Source of the DNA: Paenibacillus silviterrae
GTDB taxonomy: Bacteria > Bacillota > Bacilli > Paenibacillales > NBRC-103111
Length of the DNA: 64,000 nt
Reading direction: 5' to 3'
Assembly: GCF_030167925.1 (NCBI RefSeq)
Contig: NZ_JASKUT010000001.1
Location: 2,046,001-2,110,000, forward strand
Part shown: piece after piece, positions 36,578 to 45,686 of the stretch
How the letters are laid out: each line of letters starts with the position of its first letter
How positions within the stretch are numbered: position 1 is the stretch's first letter
Notes under the pieces: model-generated
What the model was told of the DNA's origin: nothing
The model's database searches: none
Seen by the model: only the letters and a program-made list of their open reading frames with translations
Made by a program: the position numbers and the translations under genes

Positions 36578-38005
36578 TCAATTCGCGCGCGGAAGCGCCA
36601 GCTCGAAGACCGTCCCTTTTCCAAGCTCGCTGTGCACCCCAATGCTCCCTTGATGCAGCTCGACCAGCTCTCTCACTATGGCCAGCCCCAAGCCCGTGCC
36701 GCTGTTTTTCCTCGATCTCCCCCGGTCCACCTTGAAAAATCGCTCCCAGATCCTCTCCTGATCCTCCGGGGAAATCCCCGTTCCGGTATCTACGATTCGC
36801 AGCAGCACCCGATCCCCGCTTCGCATGGCCTCCAATCGAATCGTCCCCGCCTCCGTAAACTTAACCGCATTCTTCAGCAGGTTGTTGACAATCTGCTCAA
36901 GCCGATCCGGATCCGCTTGGACCTTGAGTGCCGGCTCCTGCAGCTCATAACCTATCGAAGTTCCTCTTTCCGCGGCCTCCGTGGAGAACTTGAACGCGGC
37001 CCGCGCCAGCAGCGGCTCTACCTCCACCGCCTTCAGGTTTAGCGTAATCTCTTTATTCTCCAAGCGGACCAAATCCAAAATATCATCAACGAGCCGCGTC
37101 ATATGCAGCGTTTCCTTGTACATGATATCGTAGTATTTCGGCCTAGCCTCTTCATCAATGAGCCCATCCTGCAGCGCTTCCAGAAAGCCCTGAACCGCAG
37201 TGAGCGGGGTTCCCAGCTCATGGGATACATTGGCCAGAAAATCCTGCCGGATCTGCTCCAGCTTGCGCTTATCGATATCCATGCGCTCCAGCTTCTCCAT
37301 CATATGGTTGATCGTAGCGGCCAAATCGCCGATCTCGTCCTTGGCGTCAATTCGGATACGCTCCGTATAATCCCCCATGCCGATCTTGGCGGCGGTGCGG
37401 TCAATCAGCTGCAGCGGTCTGGAGATGGACCACGAGAGGTAAGAGGCGATCCCTGCCGATATCAGTACCCCGATCAACGTGATCCAGAGGATCGTCTCCC
37501 GCAAGCCGGCGATCGTGTCGCTCATCCCCTTGACCGGGGCATGCAGCACAATGCCGCCATAGATTTGGTCCCCCTTCCCCCAAGGAACAACAACCGACAG
37601 CATCGGCTCCTTCAGGCCGGCAAACTCCAGATTGAGCACCGCGTCCTCACCAAGGCTAATTTTCTTCACGACGGACTCGTCCACCGATTTGCCGATATAT
37701 ACCTCTTCCTTCGAGGAGGTAGCGAGGATGCGGCCATTCCGGTCAAACATCCAAATGCGCGTATCATAGGATTGATCGAAGAAAGCCAGCAAGTCCTTTA
37801 CTTGCTCCTCCGGCAGCATCGCATCCTGCATGGCTAGATTGACCCGCTTAGCCTGTCTTAGCAGCTCCTGCTGCCTTGCATCGAAAATGTAATCCTTGGC
37901 GAGCCAGGACAGCAGCAGCCCTACGGCGAAAAGTCCAAGCAGGACGGTCAGCATATAACTGAACAGGAGCTTGCGGAATATGCTTTTATGTATAAATCCG
38001 AACAT
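36578..38005 (-). CDS. HAMP sensor histidine kinase
   Basis: 475 residues. Membrane segment at about 12-36 (LLFSYMLTVLLGLFAVGLLLSWL), an extracytoplasmic sensor loop to about 165, a second membrane segment (ILWITLIGVLISAGIASYLSW), HAMP (RPLQLIDRTAAKIGMGDYTERI), HisKA with LANVSHELGTPLTAVQGFLEAL (phospho-accepting His), and HATPase motifs NNLLKNAVKF, DTGTGI, GTGLGLAIV. Class I (PhoR/WalK-like) architecture. Its ATG overlaps the response regulator stop (TAATG), so it partners the regulator at 38005-38706. Signal unknown. Confidence 0.92.
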   Translation of the reverse strand: MFGFIHKSIFRKLLFSYMLTVLLGLFAVGLLLSWLAKDYIFDARQQELLRQAKRVNLAMQDAMLPEEQVKDLLAFFDQSYDTRIWMFDRNGRILATSSKEEVYIGKSVDESVVKKISLGEDAVLNLEFAGLKEPMLSVVVPWGKGDQIYGGIVLHAPVKGMSDTIAGLRETILWITLIGVLISAGIASYLSWSISRPLQLIDRTAAKIGMGDYTERIRIDAKDEIGDLAATINHMMEKLERMDIDKRKLEQIRQDFLANVSHELGTPLTAVQGFLEALQDGLIDEEARPKYYDIMYKETLHMTRLVDDILDLVRLENKEITLNLKAVEVEPLLARAAFKFSTEAAERGTSIGYELQEPALKVQADPDRLEQIVNNLLKNAVKFTEAGTIRLEAMRSGDRVLLRIVDTGTGISPEDQERIWERFFKVDRGRSRKNSGTGLGLAIVRELVELHQGSIGVHSELGKGTVFELALPRAN

Positions 38006-38706
38006 TATCGCTGCACCTCAAGCTTATAGCCTACGCCCCATACGGTAACGATCCCCTCGGGATTCCAGCCGCCAAGCTTCTCCCGAAGCTTCTTCACGTG
38101 CACATCCACCGTGCGGATATCCCCTAGAAAATCATACCCCCACACATGCTCCAGTAGCTGCTCCCGGGTGTAGACGCTGCCGGGCGATTTGATGAGATGC
38201 GCCAGCAGATCAAACTCCTTCGGCCGCAGCGTAACCCGCTCCTCCCCGCGTATCAGCACCTCCCTGCGGTCCAGACAGACACGCAAGCCTTCATATTCGT
38301 AGCTCGGGGCCGTTTCCTGCTCCCCAGCAGTCCTTCTCGGCTGCATCCGCCGGAAGATCGCCTTGATCCTGGCTACCAGCTCCCTCGGGCTGAACGGCTT
38401 CGTCACGTAATCATCGGCTCCCAGCTCAAGCCCCAGCACTCGATCGAACTCATCGCGTTTCGCCGTCAGCATAATAATCGGGATGTCCCAACGCTTCATT
38501 ATTTCTCTAGCCGTTTCATAGCCGTCGAGCTTCGGCATCATGACGTCAAGTATGATCATATCCGGCGCCTCCCGCTCGATCAGCGCGATAGCTTCTTCCC
38601 CGTCGCCCGCTTCAATCAAACCGATTTGCTGCTTTTCAAAGTAAAGCCTTATGATCTCACGCACATGCGGATCATCATCGGCAACCAATACCTTCCAAAG
38701 CTTCAT
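38005..38706 (-). CDS. OmpR/PhoB-family response regulator
   Basis: 233 residues from ATG 38706, 10 nt after GGAAGGAGG. Receiver: VLVADDDPHVREII (acidic pocket), DMIILDVMMPKLDG (phospho-Asp), and ITAK-type LTAKRDEF and Lys in YVTKPFSPREL. C-terminal OmpR winged helix ends DIRTVDVHVKKLREKLGGW. It is the cognate partner of the kinase immediately downstream. Confidence 0.95.
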   Translation of the reverse strand: MKLWKVLVADDDPHVREIIRLYFEKQQIGLIEAGDGEEAIALIEREAPDMIILDVMMPKLDGYETAREIMKRWDIPIIMLTAKRDEFDRVLGLELGADDYVTKPFSPRELVARIKAIFRRMQPRRTAGEQETAPSYEYEGLRVCLDRREVLIRGEERVTLRPKEFDLLAHLIKSPGSVYTREQLLEHVWGYDFLGDIRTVDVHVKKLREKLGGWNPEGIVTVWGVGYKLEVQR

Positions 38707-38849
38707 TCTTAATTTTCCTCCTTCCGGTCCTTCAGAATGAGTAACTATATATATTCTCCTCACGGCTCCATTTTCCGGGGGCATGACGAAGAGGCGAAAG
38801 CCTCGCTTACATAGAGTAAGGGACCTTCGCCTCATTTTTTCAATTGAAG

Positions 38850-39260
38850 TTAATTCGCTTTCGAGGGCTCCTTCATGCTGCCGGTCGCACCGGAGGAGGT
38901 GCTTGGGGAAGTAGTGCTCGAGCCTGCTCCGGCATCTGTGCCTGCAGACGGTTTATCGGTTGTAGTCGATTTGCTGTCTGAGCCGCTCGTGCTTGGAGTC
39001 GTCGTCTTCGAGTCCGTAGACTTCGGCGTAGTGGTTGCCGGCGTCGAGGAAGACGGCGAGGATGCGCCGGAACCGGTAGCTGGGCTAGAGGATGAAGAGG
39101 ACCCGGTATCCGAGCTTTTCGGTGCCGGCGCCGTTGTCGGTACGCTTGACTTCTCCTGCGTATTCGTTCCTGCCGGCGCCTCGCTCGTGTTGCCGGAGCA
39201 CCCCGTCATAATGCCGAATGCCGCTACCGCTCCTAGAATGACCATAAGACCTTTTTTCAT
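38850..39260 (-). CDS. Small Ser/Thr-rich lipoprotein
   Basis: 136 residues from ATG 39260 (AAGGAG 8 nt before). A short signal peptide ends in the lipobox FGIMTGCSG, so the Cys should be lipidated. The remainder is low-complexity Ser/Thr/Pro/Ala/Lys (PAPKSSDTGSSSSSSP, TTTPKSTDSKTTTPS), a flexible wall-spanning linker without any domain. It looks like a cell-surface lipoprotein of unknown role, transcribed with the response regulator direction. Confidence 0.8.
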   Translation of the reverse strand: MKKGLMVILGAVAAFGIMTGCSGNTSEAPAGTNTQEKSSVPTTAPAPKSSDTGSSSSSSPATGSGASSPSSSTPATTTPKSTDSKTTTPSTSGSDSKSTTTDKPSAGTDAGAGSSTTSPSTSSGATGSMKEPSKAN

Positions 39261-39427
39261 ATGTATCCGCTCCTTTCTATCCTGGAAACCTGTCTTTGTC
39301 TCACCTGAGCGATCCAAGCTGCCCGGTGTAGGTATTACTTTAAACTACAAACATGACCGGAATATAAGGAAAATAAGGACCGTCTTTTAAAAAAGTATGA
39401 AAAAAAATAGAAGCCCTTCAGCGGGCT

Positions 39428-39676
39428 TCAGCGGGGCTCCCATTCGCTCCACATATCCTTAATGACCTGCAGCTTGCCCACCTCATACATTCCGATGACC
39501 TCCGTATGCATCATATCGGTCCAGCCGGAGGAGATCGTGCCGTCCTTCAGCTTCGCCACATAGGTGATGGACTCGATGGAGTCGTCCTCCTCGATTACAC
39601 CCAGTACATGCTCCATTAAATACTTCGGCGTGACCTTGCCTTCCTTGCGGGACTTATATTCCTTAAGCTGATCCAT
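39428..39676 (-). CDS. Hypothetical protein, 82 aa
   Basis: Start ATG 39676, 7 nt after GGGGAGG. The sequence EGKVTPKYLMEHVLGVIEEDDSI, TYVAKLKDGTISSGWTDMMHTEVIGMYEVG looks like a compact alpha/beta domain with no catalytic motif. It resembles short proteins of Paenibacillus with no assigned function; I cannot name a family. Confidence 0.7.
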   Translation of the reverse strand: MDQLKEYKSRKEGKVTPKYLMEHVLGVIEEDDSIESITYVAKLKDGTISSGWTDMMHTEVIGMYEVGKLQVIKDMWSEWEPR

Positions 39677-39864
39677 CGGTTGCCTCCCCTCCTTTCCCCT
39701 CCTTGGCTTCATTTAGCTTCCGCCGCGAACCGGACTCTTATCCATAAGTCATGGAATGCGCTTCACCTCCTTTACAAACGGTTAATATTAGGGAGTGAAA
39801 AAAATACTGAAAGCGAATATAATGATCTTTATGCTATTGGATAAGGATGGATTGGGGAAGAACT

Positions 39865-41022
39865 ATGAACAAACAGCGCTTGACCGAAATCGAATATTTG
39901 CGTGCCTTTGCCTTTTTGGCCGTCGTCCTGCAGCACACCATCGGCCATTACGCGTATATCCAGGGAACCTCGCTGGCCGACGGTGTTATGCTCGGCTTCC
40001 TGCTGCTGGCCGCCAAATTTGCCGTGCCGATGTTTATCTTCATTACAGGACTTGTCCTGTTCTATAATGACAAAGGGAAGGTACCGTACGGAACGTTCCT
40101 GCGCAAGCGCAGCAAGGACATCCTGCTCCCTTATCTGCTTTGGAGTATTCTCTACTCTATCATTGACAATCGGTCAGCCTTAACGGACTGGACATTCTTG
40201 CGGGAGCTTGGGCTGGATCTGGTGACGGGCAAGGCCAGCTATCATCTATGGTACATTGTCATGATCTTTCAATTTTACTTGGCGTATCCGTTTTTACGTT
40301 CGGGTATTTTATGGGCACATAAGAAGCTGCAGAACCGCTATGCCTTGTATATGGTGTTGATAGCGACAGGCGTGTTCTATGCTTGGCTGACGACGCAGCA
40401 ATCCGCCTTCGAAGCAGCTGCGGCCGCACTAGCGATTCCGGTGATCACGCCTTTGTTCACCGAGTACATCGATCGGAATGCCCTTTTCTTTTTCTTTTAC
40501 TTCGTACTCGGCGCGTTTACCGGGCTGTATGTACAACACGTGCTTCAGGCCGTGTATCGCTGGAGAGCTGCGATCTGGACTTTCTTCGGCATCGCCGTGA
40601 CGGTTATGGGCTTTCGTATCATTAACCATTTTACATGGGGCCCAGAGCTGACCATCCATTATAACGATACGTTTCTCGTCAACCCGCCGATGGCTCTCTT
40701 TCTGACCCTTTCCCTGCCCGCCATGCTGGCGGCAGCGGTCGAATTTGGAAGGAGCGCTCCTATGAGGTGGAGAAGAGCCCTGTCCTTCATCGGAGCATAC
40801 TCCTACACGGCATACTTAGCGCATGCATTGCTTCTAGTGGCCGCCACCGAGCTGACCGATCTTTTGCTGCCGCGAGCCGTTCCTACCCTGCTGACACTCG
40901 TTGCGTTTGCCTTGTGCAGCGGTATCTCGGTAGGCGCAGCCGTTCTCCTTCGCAAAGCGTCACTCCGATTAAGTAAGCGCGCGCCCGGCACTGCCGCCAA
41001 GCCGAAGCAAATCACCGGCTGA
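39865..41022 (+). CDS. Acyltransferase 3 family membrane protein
   Basis: 385 residues from ATG 39865. About ten hydrophobic segments; the acyltransferase-3 signature EIEYLRAFAFLAVVLQHTIGHY (with His) begins the protein, and RKRSKDILLPYLLWSILY and YHLWYIVMIFQFYL follow. It probably acylates a cell-envelope polymer such as a polysaccharide or teichoic acid on the outer face. Partner genes are not adjacent. Ends in a terminator. Confidence 0.9.
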   Translation: MNKQRLTEIEYLRAFAFLAVVLQHTIGHYAYIQGTSLADGVMLGFLLLAAKFAVPMFIFITGLVLFYNDKGKVPYGTFLRKRSKDILLPYLLWSILYSIIDNRSALTDWTFLRELGLDLVTGKASYHLWYIVMIFQFYLAYPFLRSGILWAHKKLQNRYALYMVLIATGVFYAWLTTQQSAFEAAAAALAIPVITPLFTEYIDRNALFFFFYFVLGAFTGLYVQHVLQAVYRWRAAIWTFFGIAVTVMGFRIINHFTWGPELTIHYNDTFLVNPPMALFLTLSLPAMLAAAVEFGRSAPMRWRRALSFIGAYSYTAYLAHALLLVAATELTDLLLPRAVPTLLTLVAFALCSGISVGAAVLLRKASLRLSKRAPGTAAKPKQITG

Positions 41023-41052
41023 CCGTCTTTCACGGACGGCCGGTTTTTTTTA
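41020..41052 (+). terminator. Terminator of the acyltransferase gene
   Basis: CCGTC/GACGG stem with a TTTCACG loop, followed by CCGGTTTTTTTT. It lies between the convergent acyltransferase and proline dehydrogenase genes. Confidence 0.75.
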
Positions 41053-42000
41053 TTTACGGAACATGCTCTTGATCACAAACCACAGGTTCGCCGGCCGCTC
41101 GGCAATTCTTCTGGTGAAATACGGATACCACTGCTTCCCGAAGGGGGTATAAATCCGTACGCGGTACCCTTCCTTCACCAGCCTGCGCTGCAGCTTGCCC
41201 GCCACCCCATAAAGCATCTGAAACTCAAAACGGTCTCTTGTAATTTTCCGCTCATCGACAAATCGCTTTACTTTGCGAATCAGCTTCTCGTCATGCGTCG
41301 CTACGGCCGTATAACAACCGTTCTCCATATGACGCTCGACCAATTTCATATAATTCGCGTCCACGTCCTTCTTGCTCTGAAACGCCACATCGGCCGATTC
41401 CTTGTAGGCTCCCTTGACGATCCTTACATTCACCTGTTGTGCCCCGAGCTTCCGCAGATCCTGCTCCGAACGGTAAAGATAGGACTGTATTACGATCCCG
41501 ATATGCTCCTTCCCGTATTTGTGAAGCAGGATCTGGAAAATATCGAGCGTTTCGCCCGTTACGAAGGAGTCCTCCATATCAATCCTTACGAATTGACCCA
41601 GCTCCTTCGCCTTCGCGGTGATCCGATGCATATTTTGCAGACAAAAGTACGGGTCGATCTGCAGTCCCAGCTGGGTCAGCTTTACCGAGACGTTCGCCTG
41701 CAGGCCATACTTCCGTATTGTTTTCATGGTCAGGACAACCATATCCGCCGCCTGGCGAGCCAGAGCTTTATTTGCAACGCTTTCCCCTAGAAAATCGAGC
41801 GTCACCATCAAGCCCTCGCCGTTGAGGCTCTGAACCCGCTGGACCGTATCCTCAAGCGATTCCGCCGCCACAAACCGGCTTACGCCAACCCGCATGCCGT
41901 AGATCTCGAATATGCTGCGAACCCGCCTGTTCCCCGCTACAGCAAAGATGGCCTTGCGCAGCAATGCTTCAAGGCTCACTCGGAACACCCCCTTATCCAA
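41050..42000 (-). CDS. Proline dehydrogenase (monofunctional PRODH)
   Basis: 316 residues. FAD-binding TIM barrel of the PutA/FadM family: VSVKLTQLGLQIDPYF, FVRIDMEDSFVTGETLDIF, VNVRIVKGAYKESADVAF (conserved Lys and Glu), and the C-terminal YRVRIYTPFGKQWYPYFTRRIAERPANL, including the substrate-binding RR pair. It oxidises proline to pyrroline-5-carboxylate. No P5C dehydrogenase gene is adjacent in the window. Confidence 0.93.
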   Translation of the reverse strand: MDKGVFRVSLEALLRKAIFAVAGNRRVRSIFEIYGMRVGVSRFVAAESLEDTVQRVQSLNGEGLMVTLDFLGESVANKALARQAADMVVLTMKTIRKYGLQANVSVKLTQLGLQIDPYFCLQNMHRITAKAKELGQFVRIDMEDSFVTGETLDIFQILLHKYGKEHIGIVIQSYLYRSEQDLRKLGAQQVNVRIVKGAYKESADVAFQSKKDVDANYMKLVERHMENGCYTAVATHDEKLIRKVKRFVDERKITRDRFEFQMLYGVAGKLQRRLVKEGYRVRIYTPFGKQWYPYFTRRIAERPANLWFVIKSMFRK

Positions 42001-42213
42001 GCGGCTTCACCTACGTGTGGCTTTCCGCATTTCTCCGGCCGTTCTGTCCTCACACGTATCACACTCCTTTATGCGCCTACGGGACATTCGCCCACAGTAT
42101 ATGCCGCCCGGCTCCGGTATGTTCGGATCATACGATTTGATTGGCCAATCCATTGAGGTCGTTACGACAGTATTCCGCAAATATAGAGCCCAACACGGCG
42201 ACGTAATTTGACA

Positions 42214-42240
42214 TTGATTTTCTTTGTGGAGCATTATAAT
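42214..42240 (+). promoter_or_regulatory. Candidate promoter for the small coiled-coil gene
   Basis: A perfect TATAAT (-10, 42235-42240) lies 15 bp after TTGATT (42214-42219); a TTGACA (42208-42213) is also present but 21 bp away. Spacing is imperfect in both cases, so the assignment is tentative. Confidence 0.4.
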
Positions 42241-42259
42241 AGAATGGTTAAATTTGATC

Positions 42260-42412
42260 ACCACGAATAAGGAGACTCAGTACTATCGCTATGAAGACTC
42301 TAGAACCATCATCCATGCCGAAAGGCTTCAGATGAATTACGAGCTGGCCCGCACCAAGCTGGAGCAGATGCGAAAGCTGAAGCAGGAGCTGCGGTCGCTG
42401 CGAAATTTGTAA
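42260..42412 (+). CDS. Small charged coiled-coil protein
   Basis: The frame encodes ITTNKETQYYRYEDSRTII then HAERLQMNYELARTKLEQ and RKLKQELRSLRNL, a charged helical stretch ending in a Leu-heptad coiled coil. I give an approximate start at TTG near 42260; ATG 42332 would leave only the coiled-coil part. A TATAAT lies upstream and a strong terminator follows, so it is transcribed as a single unit. No family recognised. Confidence 0.45.
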   Translation, partial: TTNKETQYYRYEDSRTIIHAERLQMNYELARTKLEQMRKLKQELRSLRNL

Positions 42413-42446
42413 TCAAGCAGTATATGCGGAGCCGTTCCATATGAAA

Positions 42447-42484
42447 AGCCCGTTCACTCGACACTCGAAGAACGGGCTTTTTTT
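42447..42484 (+). terminator. Terminator of the small coiled-coil gene
   Basis: AGCCCGTTC (42447-42455) pairs perfectly with GAACGGGCT (42470-42478) across a 14-nt loop, followed by TTTTTTT. Confidence 0.9.
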
Positions 42485-42490
42485 GTTCAG

Positions 42491-42530
42491 AAAAAATCCC
42501 GGGTCCGCTTCTAGGAAGTGAGCCCGGGAT
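42491..42530 (-). terminator. Terminator of uxaC
   Basis: ATCCCGGG (42496-42503) pairs with CCCGGGAT (42523-42530); the minus strand then reads TTTTTT. It lies 7 bp after the uxaC stop. Confidence 0.85.
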
Positions 42531-42536
42531 ACGTTT

Positions 42537-43958
42537 TTATGCGAATTGGAAGTACTCGTTTGCGTTGTTATAACAAATGTTCTCTACGATGCTGCCAAGA
42601 AGCTCAATGTCGTCAGGCGCTTCGCCCTTCTCGACCCATTCGCCGATCAGGTTGCAAAGGATTCGACGGAAGTATTCATGTCTTGTGTAAGACAGGAAGC
42701 TCCGGGAATCCGTCAGCATGCCGACGAAACGGCTCAGCAGACCGGCATTGGCCAAATTCTCCATTTGGTCGATCATGCCGTCCTTCGTATCGTTGAACCA
42801 CCATGCCGATCCGAATTGGATCTTGCCCGGTGTGCCGCCGCCCTGGAAGCTGCCGATGATCGTCGCCAGCACGAAGTTGTCCTTCGGATTGAGCGAGTAA
42901 AGAATCGTCTTCGCAATGGCATTGTCCTTATCCAGCGCATCCAGCAAACGAACAAGCGGCTGTGCGATATCGCTGTCGTTGATGGAATCGAAGCCGGTAT
43001 CCGGACCGAGCTTGCCGAACATCCGCGTGTTGTTGTTGCGGTGTGCGTTAATGTGGAACTGCATCGCCCAGTCAAGCTCGGCATACAGCTTGCCAAGGAA
43101 TACGAGCGTGTGGGTCTTGTACTTCTGCTCTTCCTCGAACGAAACCGGTTGCCCCTGCAGCGCTTTGGCGAAAATCGCCGCCGCTTCTTCTTTCGTAGTC
43201 TCTGCGTAAGGAACATAGTCAAGCGCATGGTCGGATACGCGGCCGCCTACAGAGTGGAAGAAGCGTACGCGGGATTCCAGGGCCGTCAGCAGCTGATCGT
43301 AGCTGCCGATCTGCTGGCCGGATACCTCCGCAAGCTTGCCAACCCACTGAACGAAGCCGGCGCGGTTGATCTCCAGACCTTTGTCCGGACGGAACGAAGG
43401 AAGCACCTTGCAGTCGAAGCCAGGAATGTCCTTGATCTTGATATGGTATTCCAGCGAATCCGTCGGATCGTCCGTTGTGCAGACGACCTTCACGCCGGAT
43501 TTGGTGATGAAGTCACGGGCGCCGAAGCCAGGACCGGTCAGCTGTGCATTCGCTTTTTCCCAGATCGCCGGCGCGTTCTTCTCGTTCAGCAGCTCATAGA
43601 TTCCGAAGTAACGCTGGAGCTCCAGATGAGACCAGTGATAGAGCGGATTGCCGATCGTCATCGGAACGGTTTTCGCCCACGCAAGGAAACGGTCGTAGTC
43701 GCTTACGCCCTCACCGCCGGTTACCAGCTTCTCCTCGCAGCCGTTCGCTCTCATCGCTCTCCACTTGTAGTGGTCGCCATACAGCCAAACCTCGGTAATG
43801 TTCTTATACGTTTTGTTCTCGTAAATTTCCTGCGGGCTTAAATGGCAGTGATAGTCAATGATCGGCATCGCTTTAGCAAACTCATGATAAAGCTTAACGG
43901 CCGTATCGTTATATAACAAGAAATTATCGTCCAGGAACGCTCTAGCCAAGGAACTCAC
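42537..43958 (-). CDS. uxaC: Glucuronate/galacturonate isomerase
   Basis: 473 residues, normal length. Signature PIIDYHCHLSPQEIYENKTYKNITEVWLYGDHYKWRAMRANG at the start (metal-binding HCH), and a C-terminal FRRILCNLIGEWVEKG. It converts D-galacturonate to D-tagaturonate, and D-glucuronate to D-fructuronate. Second gene of the uxaE-uxaC operon. Confidence 0.96.
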   Translation of the reverse strand: MSSLARAFLDDNFLLYNDTAVKLYHEFAKAMPIIDYHCHLSPQEIYENKTYKNITEVWLYGDHYKWRAMRANGCEEKLVTGGEGVSDYDRFLAWAKTVPMTIGNPLYHWSHLELQRYFGIYELLNEKNAPAIWEKANAQLTGPGFGARDFITKSGVKVVCTTDDPTDSLEYHIKIKDIPGFDCKVLPSFRPDKGLEINRAGFVQWVGKLAEVSGQQIGSYDQLLTALESRVRFFHSVGGRVSDHALDYVPYAETTKEEAAAIFAKALQGQPVSFEEEQKYKTHTLVFLGKLYAELDWAMQFHINAHRNNNTRMFGKLGPDTGFDSINDSDIAQPLVRLLDALDKDNAIAKTILYSLNPKDNFVLATIIGSFQGGGTPGKIQFGSAWWFNDTKDGMIDQMENLANAGLLSRFVGMLTDSRSFLSYTRHEYFRRILCNLIGEWVEKGEAPDDIELLGSIVENICYNNANEYFQFA

Positions 43959-43985
43959 CTCTAATTTGGAGTAGTGACGCTGGTC

Positions 43986-45485
43986 TTACTTACCGAGCAA
44001 ATCCAAGTGCTTGCCGATGTGGGCTTTGAGAGAATCCGCATAAGCCTCTTCCTGCTCGCTCAGCGTGCGGAAGAACTCATCCTTAAACAGCGAGTTGCCT
44101 TGCGCATCCTTCGCTTGCAGCAGAATGCCGTACGTAATGTGGATTACCTGGCGCGCGTTGTCTTCGTTCATGTACACATCCGCCAGATCCGCATCGGACA
44201 CTTTATCCAGCGGTGCGATCTTGCTGAGATCCGTTGTTACATGATAGTAAGCAGTAGCTTCTTCAAAATGCTCCAGCGCATACTGATGCATGCGGCGGTA
44301 TAAGGAAGGATTTACTTTGGCTACCGTACGAACAGCTTCGAGCCAGTTGGTTCCGGCCGTTTTCACGTGGAAGCGGCCTTTGGTGTATTTGCCGATAATC
44401 GGGAACACGCTGAACTTGTCGCTTCCGGAGTGGATGCTCAGCTTGTAGCCGAAGTCGTCGGCGATACCGGCATGAATGATAAGCTCCTTCTCGAACTGCT
44501 CGATGTCGCCCATGTAGTCGATACCCTTCTGGAACTCGCCGATGAAGCGCGGCGCCATGCTGTAGATCGTCAGACCGCGGCTGTACAGCTCCTTTGCAAC
44601 GAAGAAGTGGGATTCCGGCGCAGTAGGCGTAGCTGTTTCGTCGATGGAAATTTCAAAGTCCACTTCGCGGGAAGCGTTCTTGATATAAGTAACGTAAATG
44701 TGCTCCATGAAGTCGACCGCGGCGCCGTAGATCAGCACGTTCTTGATCAGCGTTTCGCGATCGAACGTGATGGAAGTTCCGGCTACCTCGAACGTTTGGT
44801 TCAAGTAACGAGATTCATAGTGATTACGTACGGATTCGGGAAGCTGTGCATATTTTGCTGCTTGTGCCGCTGCATCCGTGCCTTCTACCGTGTTGTCGAT
44901 TTTCTCGGAGCAGTCGAGCGTCAGCATAGTGAAGCCAAGGCCCAGCGCCATCTCGATGTCCGCTTCCACCTTCAAGTGGTCGCCGTCGGCACCGAAGCCG
45001 TCCTTGTAGCCTTCTTGGAATGCTGCGAAGCAAGCGGCATCTACGACTTGCTTGTAGTCTCGTCCTGTGAGGTTCAGCTCACGGATGCTTTGCTGTGCCA
45101 GAATCGGACGCACGTTACGGCCGCGTACGGTTTGGATGTGGCCTGGAGAAGCAATGCCCAGACGGTCGCCGAGACCGATGGTAGCAATTTGCGTACCGAA
45201 AGCACGCGGAACGGTGTAATCGAAGTACTTGTTCAGTACCAGACGGTTAGCATGGGACAGCGGAGCTGCCTTGTAGCCGCCTTCCACCTCGCCCTCGAGC
45301 TCATCGAACAGCGGGCCTTCGCCTACGGCGATCAAATATTTGCCGTGCTGCTCCTTATCCTTCACCATAACGAGCGAGGTGCCGTTAGCGCTGGAGACGG
45401 ACAATGGATATACCTTCACTTGTGCGTTGTCTTGTGGTGTTTGGCCTTGCTGGATCGCTTCCGCGACGAATTGGAACTTACCCAT
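43986..45485 (-). CDS. uxaE: Tagaturonate epimerase UxaE
   Basis: 499 residues matching the UxaE family: HANRLVLNKYFDYTVPRAFGTQIATIGLGDRLG, MLTLDCSEKIDNT, FEISIDETATPTAPESHFFVAKEL and YKLSIHSGSDKFSVFPIIGKYTKGRFHVKTAGTNW. It interconverts D-tagaturonate and D-fructuronate, bridging galacturonate into the glucuronate branch without UxaB/UxuB swapping. First gene of the operon; the ATG has GGAGG about 7 nt upstream. I base the name on memory of the family motifs. Confidence 0.85.
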   Translation of the reverse strand: MGKFQFVAEAIQQGQTPQDNAQVKVYPLSVSSANGTSLVMVKDKEQHGKYLIAVGEGPLFDELEGEVEGGYKAAPLSHANRLVLNKYFDYTVPRAFGTQIATIGLGDRLGIASPGHIQTVRGRNVRPILAQQSIRELNLTGRDYKQVVDAACFAAFQEGYKDGFGADGDHLKVEADIEMALGLGFTMLTLDCSEKIDNTVEGTDAAAQAAKYAQLPESVRNHYESRYLNQTFEVAGTSITFDRETLIKNVLIYGAAVDFMEHIYVTYIKNASREVDFEISIDETATPTAPESHFFVAKELYSRGLTIYSMAPRFIGEFQKGIDYMGDIEQFEKELIIHAGIADDFGYKLSIHSGSDKFSVFPIIGKYTKGRFHVKTAGTNWLEAVRTVAKVNPSLYRRMHQYALEHFEEATAYYHVTTDLSKIAPLDKVSDADLADVYMNEDNARQVIHITYGILLQAKDAQGNSLFKDEFFRTLSEQEEAYADSLKAHIGKHLDLLGK

Positions 45486-45625
45486 GATCGGGGTCCTCCT
45501 TTAATGTTACGGTGTCCTTGGTTTGTAGGACATACCGGTATTCTCTCATCTCGATTTTAATGCAAAATAAGATGATAATCTTCGCTATTTTTGCTTAAAA
45601 AATAAGAATGTATGCATTTCTTGCG

Positions 45626-45653
45626 TTGACTTGATAGTGATTTTTGATACAAT
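45626..45653 (+). promoter_or_regulatory. Promoter of the araC-type regulator
   Basis: TTGACT (45626-45631), 16-bp spacer, TACAAT (45648-45653): a good housekeeping sigma-factor promoter 34 bp before the regulator's ATG. The divergent uxaE promoter would lie in the same 200-bp gap but I could not fix its elements. Confidence 0.7.
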
Positions 45654-45686
45654 GAGAGCAAAGTCTACACAGGAGGTGCCTGAACA

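Noticed and set aside
38785..38840. Inverted repeat GAGGCGAA/TTCGCCTC as a terminator
   Set aside because: Its T-run is on the plus strand, whereas adjacent genes are minus-strand, so it cannot be assigned to a gene; it may be an accidental palindrome.
42007..42264. 85-codon minus-strand frame upstream of proline dehydrogenase
   Set aside because: No ribosome site, irregular composition, and it overlaps the putative promoter of the plus-strand small gene.
42546..43841. 431-codon plus-strand frame across uxaC
   Set aside because: Antisense shadow of uxaC, Arg/Leu/Val-rich, typical of GC-biased complement frames.
44367..45560. 397-codon plus-strand frame across uxaE
   Set aside because: Antisense to uxaE; no domains and it runs past the uxaE start into the promoter gap.
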